From NCBI RefSeq assembly GCF_026020075.1, contig NZ_CP102772.1:4976001-5040000 (forward strand): a stretch of 64,000 bases of DNA. The letters run 5' to 3'. Position 1 is the stretch's first letter. Every line of letters starts with the position of its first letter. Below are positions 59,656-64,000 of this stretch, one piece after another. The translations under genes were made by a program, and so were the position numbers. The notes beneath the pieces were generated by a model. That model did not search any database. It had not been told where the DNA came from and worked only from the letters and a program-made list of their open reading frames with translations. Source of the DNA: Bosea sp. NBC_00550. GTDB taxonomy: Bacteria > Pseudomonadota > Alphaproteobacteria > Rhizobiales > Beijerinckiaceae.

Positions 59656-60594
59656 TCAGAGCATCTGCGACGGGCGCGAGGCGGGGTCGGACGGCCGCGC
59701 CGGTGGCGGATTGTCGGGCCGCTGCTGCCCCTTGCCGATCATCTCGCCGCGCGTGCGGATGACATGCGCCGTCACCACCTCCTGAACGCGTCTCTCGGCG
59801 GCATCGCGGATAGCGCCGCGATTGGCGGGGCGGCCTTCCTCTGTCTCGATCAGCTCGATCGTGGCGTTTGTCAGCGCGTCGACATCGCTCTTGCAGAACA
59901 GCATGGCCGCCTTGGCGACGACCTCCGCCTTCTCGTCGGTCAGAAGCATCGGCGCGCCTTCACGCCCGATGCAGGCCAGCATCTTGCTGCGGATCAGGTC
60001 GCGGGTCTTCTCCAGCAGCGCCTTCTTCTCGGCCCGTGCCGTGCGTTCCGCCTCGGTCGCCTCGCGTGGCTGTGCCTGATTGGGCGCGCCGGGCGCCGTC
60101 GGTCCGCGCACATTGGCGCTCTGCTTCACGCATTCGACCAGCGCCGGCAGCATCTCGCCGGTCGAGGTCAGCGCGAAGGTGAAACGGGCATCGTTCGCGA
60201 CCAGCTCGAGATAGCGCCCCTGCCGGAAGGCGTTGATCAGGGCGGACTGAGCCGGCATCGCGATGGTGACCAGCGTCGGAGACTTGATGTTGGCTGTGAC
60301 ATCGATGGTCGAGCTGCGGTCGAAGACGAGCCGGAGGCTGAGCGTCTCGCCGGTCCTGAGCTTCCATTCCGGCTTCGAGAAGCCGAGCAGCCAGGAGAAC
60401 TGCGACGTCACCGAGGTCAGCATCGTCACGCCGCTCTTGTAGTGGGCGCTGACGGCGCAATGCGAGAAGGCGCCCGTCTGGTCGTTGGTGAAGGTGCCGC
60501 CCGACCAGTTGCCGACGACGATCTTGCCGAACGGGCCGGCAGCGCCAGCCGGGAATGACAAAAGGCAGGTCAGGGCGACCATTGCGGCCCGCAT
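59656..60594 (-). CDS. Secreted protein of unknown function
   Basis: A 312-residue precursor with signal peptide MRAAMVALTCLLSFPAGAAG. The first half is beta-rich and begins GPFGKIVVGNWSGGTFTND with HCAVSAHYKSGVTM; the second half is helical and charged (TEAERTARAEKKALLEKTRD, ERRVQEVVTAHVIRTRGEMI), ending in a Pro-rich tail. GKI-VGNWSGG-like starts are common in alphaproteobacterial secreted proteins. Function unknown. Confidence 0.78.
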   Translation of the reverse strand: MRAAMVALTCLLSFPAGAAGPFGKIVVGNWSGGTFTNDQTGAFSHCAVSAHYKSGVTMLTSVTSQFSWLLGFSKPEWKLRTGETLSLRLVFDRSSTIDVTANIKSPTLVTIAMPAQSALINAFRQGRYLELVANDARFTFALTSTGEMLPALVECVKQSANVRGPTAPGAPNQAQPREATEAERTARAEKKALLEKTRDLIRSKMLACIGREGAPMLLTDEKAEVVAKAAMLFCKSDVDALTNATIELIETEEGRPANRGAIRDAAERRVQEVVTAHVIRTRGEMIGKGQQRPDNPPPARPSDPASRPSQML

Positions 60595-60680
60595 TCGGGT
60601 TTCTCCGTACCGATCCTGGCGTGAGGCTAGAACAGGACGGGGAAAAGGGGGACCTGTTTTTTGCGGTACCGCTTGTCTGA

Positions 60681-61787
60681 TCAGGCAGCGTCCTGCCGCA
60701 GCGGCTTGAGCAGCATTGCGAGGAGATCGCTCTGGGTCACGAGGCCGAGGAGCTGCTCCGCCTCGTCGACGATGACGACCGCATGGCGGCGGCCATCCGT
60801 CAGCGGCGCTATCAGGTCCACGGATGGAGCATCCGGCCGCGCCGTATAAGCGGCTGCCATCACGTCGCCGACGCGCAGGCCCGCTCGTGTCAGCTCCCGC
60901 AACCCGACCGTGCCGAGCAGGCGATTGTGGCGGTCGACGACCGGCAGCGTGCGGATGCCATGTTCGAGCAGCAGCGCCCGAGCCGTCTCGATCTCTCCGT
61001 GTTGGTCGATGCGGACGATGTCGCGGGACATGATGTCGGAGCAGCGCGGCAGGCCGCGGAACCGGGAAAGCGCATGCATCTCGACGCGCCGGAGCAGCCG
61101 GTCGAGATCCTCGCGATCGATGTCGAAGGTCTCGCCGAGATCATCGAGGGCGGCGTCGATGTCCGCCTCGTTGAAACCGACGCGATTACCCGGTGGAAGG
61201 TCCCTGGTGCCATGCGGATTGACCGCGACCGGAGACCGGTGCGGGTAGCTGTGGCTCGAAAAGCGATGGAACAGGATGCCGAGCAGGGTGAGTACGACCG
61301 CATTCAGCCCGACCGGAACGAAGGCGAAGCCGAGACCATAAGCGCCGACGATCGGCCCGCCCAGCGCGGCCGTCAGCGCTGCGGCTCCGCCCGGCGGGTG
61401 CAGGCAGCGCAGCAGCGACATGCCCGCGATCGCCAGCGCGACGGCGACGCCAGCGGCGACGGCCGGCTCGGGGATATAGCGGCCGACCAGCAAACCGACG
61501 AGCGCCGAGACGGTGTTGCCGCCGATGATCGACCAGGGCTGCGCGAGCGGGCTTGATGGAATGGCGAAGAGGAGCAGGGCCGAGGCGCCCATGGGCGCGA
61601 CGAGCAGAGGCAGGTGAGGATCGTTGCCGAGAAGGAGGCTGCAGATCAGCCCGGTCGCGCCGACGCCGATCAATGCGCCCAAGCAGGCGACGAGCCGGTC
61701 GCGCCAGGTCGCACCAGCGAGGATCGGTGCAAACAGCCGCATGCGCCAGCGCTTTGTCGCTTGGGGTTCGATTGCCTGGGTATTCAT
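60681..61787 (-). CDS. HPP family membrane protein with CBS pair
   Basis: A 368-residue protein. N-terminal HPP membrane domain with about four helices (LVACLGALIGVGATGLICSL, PMGASALLLFAIPSSPLAQP, CLHPPGGAAALTAALGG, the HPP hallmark), a linker, and two C-terminal CBS domains (DIMSRDIVRI to LPVVDRHNRLLGTVGLREL; VGDVMAAAY to VIVDEAEQLLGLVTQSDLL). HPP proteins are linked to nitrite transport in chloroplasts and cyanobacteria; whether this one transports anything is unknown. ATG 61787 chosen. Confidence 0.9.
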   Translation of the reverse strand: MNTQAIEPQATKRWRMRLFAPILAGATWRDRLVACLGALIGVGATGLICSLLLGNDPHLPLLVAPMGASALLLFAIPSSPLAQPWSIIGGNTVSALVGLLVGRYIPEPAVAAGVAVALAIAGMSLLRCLHPPGGAAALTAALGGPIVGAYGLGFAFVPVGLNAVVLTLLGILFHRFSSHSYPHRSPVAVNPHGTRDLPPGNRVGFNEADIDAALDDLGETFDIDREDLDRLLRRVEMHALSRFRGLPRCSDIMSRDIVRIDQHGEIETARALLLEHGIRTLPVVDRHNRLLGTVGLRELTRAGLRVGDVMAAAYTARPDAPSVDLIAPLTDGRRHAVVIVDEAEQLLGLVTQSDLLAMLLKPLRQDAA

Positions 61788-61984
61788 CGCGGACAGCCGG
61801 ATTTGCTCAAATCTTCGGCAGATCAATAGGCGGGAGGGTGTGTCCCGGGCAATGCCATTCTGACGGCGCGGGCGCCTCGCGATGCCAAAAAGCAGAATTG
61901 GCTCCGGCGAGGCGCTGACTTGGAAATTCGATCTCTATGAACGGTCGATCGGCCGCTTGTGCCGGCCGATCGACCTTGGAACAC

Positions 61985-63826
61985 TCAATCGATCATGCGC
62001 ACCGCGCCCCTGGCGGCGCTCGTCGTCGTCGCGGCGTAGGCCTTGAGCGCGGTCGAGACCTTGCGCTTGCGCGGCGCGGCAGGCTTCCAGGCATCCTTGC
62101 CCTTGGCTTCCATCGCGGCGCGGCGACGCGCCAGCTCCTCGTCGGAAACTTCAAGCGAGATGCTGCGGCTGGGGATGTCGATCGCGATGATGTCGCCGCT
62201 CTCGACGAGGCCGATCGCGCCGCCTTCCGCCGCTTCCGGCGAGACATGGCCGATGGAGAGGCCGGACGAGCCGCCTGAGAAACGCCCGTCGGTGATCAGC
62301 GCGCAGGCCTTTCCGAGCCCCTTCGACTTCAGATAGCTCGTCGGATAGAGCATTTCCTGCATGCCCGGCCCGCCGCGCGGTCCCTCGTAGCGGATCAGCA
62401 CGATATCGCCGGGGTTGACCTTGCGGTTGAGAATGCCCTCGACCGCCGCATCCTGGCTTTCGAAGATCACGGCCGGGCCCGAGAATTTCAGGATGGAGGC
62501 ATCGACGCCTGCCGTCTTCACGATGCAGCCGTCGAGCGCGATGTTGCCGAAGAGCACGGCGAGCCCGCCATCCCTGGAATAGGCGTGCTCGAGATTGCGG
62601 ATCACGCCGGCCTCGCGGTCGGTGTCGAGCTCCTCGAAGCGCCGGTCCTGGCTGAAGGCGGTCTGCGTCGGCACGCCGCCCGGCGCCGCGCTGTAGAAGG
62701 AGCGAACCGCCTCGCTCTGGGTCTGCGTGATGTCCCAGCGCGCCAGCGCATCGGCCATCGTCGTGCTGTGGACGGTCGGCAGCGAGGTGTCGATCAGTCC
62801 GGCGCGGTCGAGCTCGCCGAGGATCGCCATGATGCCGCCTGCCCGGTGCACGTCTTCCATATGCACGTTGGCGACGGCCGGAGCGACCTTGCACAGCACG
62901 GGCACGCGCCGAGACAGCCGGTCGATATCGGCCATGGTGAAGTCGATCTCGGCCTCATGCGCCGCCGCCAGCAGGTGCAGCACCGTATTGGTCGAGCCGC
63001 CCATGGCGATGTCGAGCGTCATCGCGTTCTCGAACGCCTTGAACGAGCCGACATTGCGCGGCAGCACGCTCTCGTCGTCCTGGTCGTAATAACGGCGGGC
63101 GATATCGACGATCAGATGGCCGGCCTCGACGAAGAGGCGCTTGCGGTCGGCATGGGTGGCGAGCGTCGAGCCGTTGCCGGGCAGCGCGAGGCCGAGCGCC
63201 TCGGTCAGGCAGTTCATCGAATTGGCGGTGAACATGCCCGAGCAGGAGCCGCAGGTGGGGCAGGCCGAGCGCTCGATCACGTCGACCTCGGCATCGGTAT
63301 ATTTGTCGTCGGCTGCCGCGATCATCGCATCGACGAGATCGACCTTCTTCAGCACGCCCTCGGCAATGAACTTGCCGGCCTCCATCGGCCCGCCCGAGAC
63401 GAAGACGGTCGGGATGTTCAGGCGCATCGAGGCCATCAGCATGCCGGGCGTGATCTTGTCGCAGTTGGAGATACAGACCATCGCGTCGGCGCAATGGGCG
63501 TTGACCATGTATTCGACGCTGTCGGCGATCAGTTCGCGCGAGGGGAGGCTGTAGAGCATGCCGTCATGGCCCATGGCGATGCCGTCATCGACCGCGATCG
63601 TGTTGAACTCCTTGGCGACGCCGCCGGCCTTCTCGATCTCGCGCGCGACGAGCTGGCCGAGATCCTGGAGATGGACGTGGCCCGGCACGAATTGGGTGAA
63701 GGAGTTCACCACCGCGATGATAGGCTTGCCGAAATCGCCGTCCTTCATGCCTGTGGCGCGCCAAAGGCCGCGGGCGCCGGCCATGTTGCGGCCATGGGTG
63801 GACGTGGCGGATCTCAGCCTGGGCAT
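61985..63826 (-). CDS. ilvD: Dihydroxy-acid dehydratase IlvD
   Basis: Iron-sulfur dehydratase of the branched-chain amino acid and pantothenate pathways. 613 residues, normal length. Cys ligands in [11 protein letters not shown] and [18 protein letters not shown], plus [21 protein letters not shown] and [20 protein letters not shown], identify it. GGAG lies upstream of the ATG. Confidence 0.98.
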   Translation of the reverse strand: MPRLRSATSTHGRNMAGARGLWRATGMKDGDFGKPIIAVVNSFTQFVPGHVHLQDLGQLVAREIEKAGGVAKEFNTIAVDDGIAMGHDGMLYSLPSRELIADSVEYMVNAHCADAMVCISNCDKITPGMLMASMRLNIPTVFVSGGPMEAGKFIAEGVLKKVDLVDAMIAAADDKYTDAEVDVIERSACPTCGSCSGMFTANSMNCLTEALGLALPGNGSTLATHADRKRLFVEAGHLIVDIARRYYDQDDESVLPRNVGSFKAFENAMTLDIAMGGSTNTVLHLLAAAHEAEIDFTMADIDRLSRRVPVLCKVAPAVANVHMEDVHRAGGIMAILGELDRAGLIDTSLPTVHSTTMADALARWDITQTQSEAVRSFYSAAPGGVPTQTAFSQDRRFEELDTDREAGVIRNLEHAYSRDGGLAVLFGNIALDGCIVKTAGVDASILKFSGPAVIFESQDAAVEGILNRKVNPGDIVLIRYEGPRGGPGMQEMLYPTSYLKSKGLGKACALITDGRFSGGSSGLSIGHVSPEAAEGGAIGLVESGDIIAIDIPSRSISLEVSDEELARRRAAMEAKGKDAWKPAAPRKRKVSTALKAYAATTTSAARGAVRMID

Positions 63827-63956
63827 CTCATGCGTCTCCGGTCTCGGGCTCCTGATGTCCCGTTGCGCGGCAAACTATCGTCGCTGCGCCTTCCGTCAAA
63901 ATTGAATTCTTCGATTTCCATGATCGGCTCCACGCATGGCGGAGATCAACCTCCGC

Positions 63957-64000
63957 CGTCATCCCGGACGCAGCGAAGCGGAGATCCGGGATCCATCGTA
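63957..64000. repeat. REP-like palindromic element (cut by window end)
   Basis: CCGTCATCCCGGACGCAG, GCGAAGCGGAG and ATCCGGGATCCATC follow each other, the same arrangement as the start of 56888-56985. The rest lies beyond the window. Confidence 0.65.

Overview
The window looks like a chromosome segment of a GC-rich alphaproteobacterium of the Hyphomicrobiales (a Bosea-type organism is my guess). The basis is a complete periplasmic nitrate reductase operon, an OlsB-type ornithine lipid acyltransferase, UppP, QueG, MsrA/MsrQ, IlvD, ComM/YifB and uniform GC-rich codon use outside one island.

Region 1 (1-17041) is a flavin monooxygenase locus. Six luciferase-like (LLM) flavin-dependent oxidoreductases surround a flavin reductase, an Rrf2-family regulator, a GNAT acetyltransferase, an alpha/beta hydrolase and a Dpp/Opp-type ABC importer with two tandem paralogous binding proteins. 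Almost everything from 12839 down to 1 is on the minus strand, and a short divergent operon starts at 12956. A near-identical 19-bp AT-rich site lies upstream of both the flavin reductase and the first gene of the transporter operon; it is the best candidate for the Rrf2 operator. The mix of acetyltransferase, several monooxygenases, importer and Rrf2 regulator resembles Bacillus operons that salvage S-alkylated cysteine derivatives, so organosulfur scavenging is the working hypothesis.

Region 2 (17453-22150) is napEFDABC, read leftward, with a FixK/FNR-type box about 135 bp upstream of napE. A complete IS1182-family element (22479-24001) follows.

Region 3 (24145-43442) is an integrated island bounded by a 14-bp direct repeat of the 3' end of tRNA-Ser(GGA). 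Its right part has the layout of a small replicating integrative or satellite-like element: tyrosine integrase, AlpA/Xis-like HTH, primase-like protein, Toprim/DUF927 primase-helicase, an iteron-like repeat cluster and an MT-A70 methyltransferase. A terminase-small-subunit-like gene and an HTH gene lie at the far left end. The middle is a patchwork of IS1182, IS5 and IS3 remnants, truncated genes and small unknown genes. Embedded in it is an intact three-gene cargo module (28000-32488): a large polytopic membrane protein, a small secreted Cys-rich protein, and a secreted protein with the MACPF (perforin-like) signature. This module is the most novel-looking item in the window.

Region 4 (43429-64000) is ordinary core chromosome: tRNA-Ser, a small membrane protein, msrA, yifB/comM, a hybrid histidine kinase, olsB, an SDR epimerase, queG, a GST, uppP, an MFS exporter, msrQ, a YihX-like HAD phosphatase, a saccharopine dehydrogenase-like enzyme with an Lrp/AsnC regulator, two secreted unknowns, an HPP-CBS membrane protein and ilvD. 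Three REP-like palindromes are scattered through its intergenic spaces.
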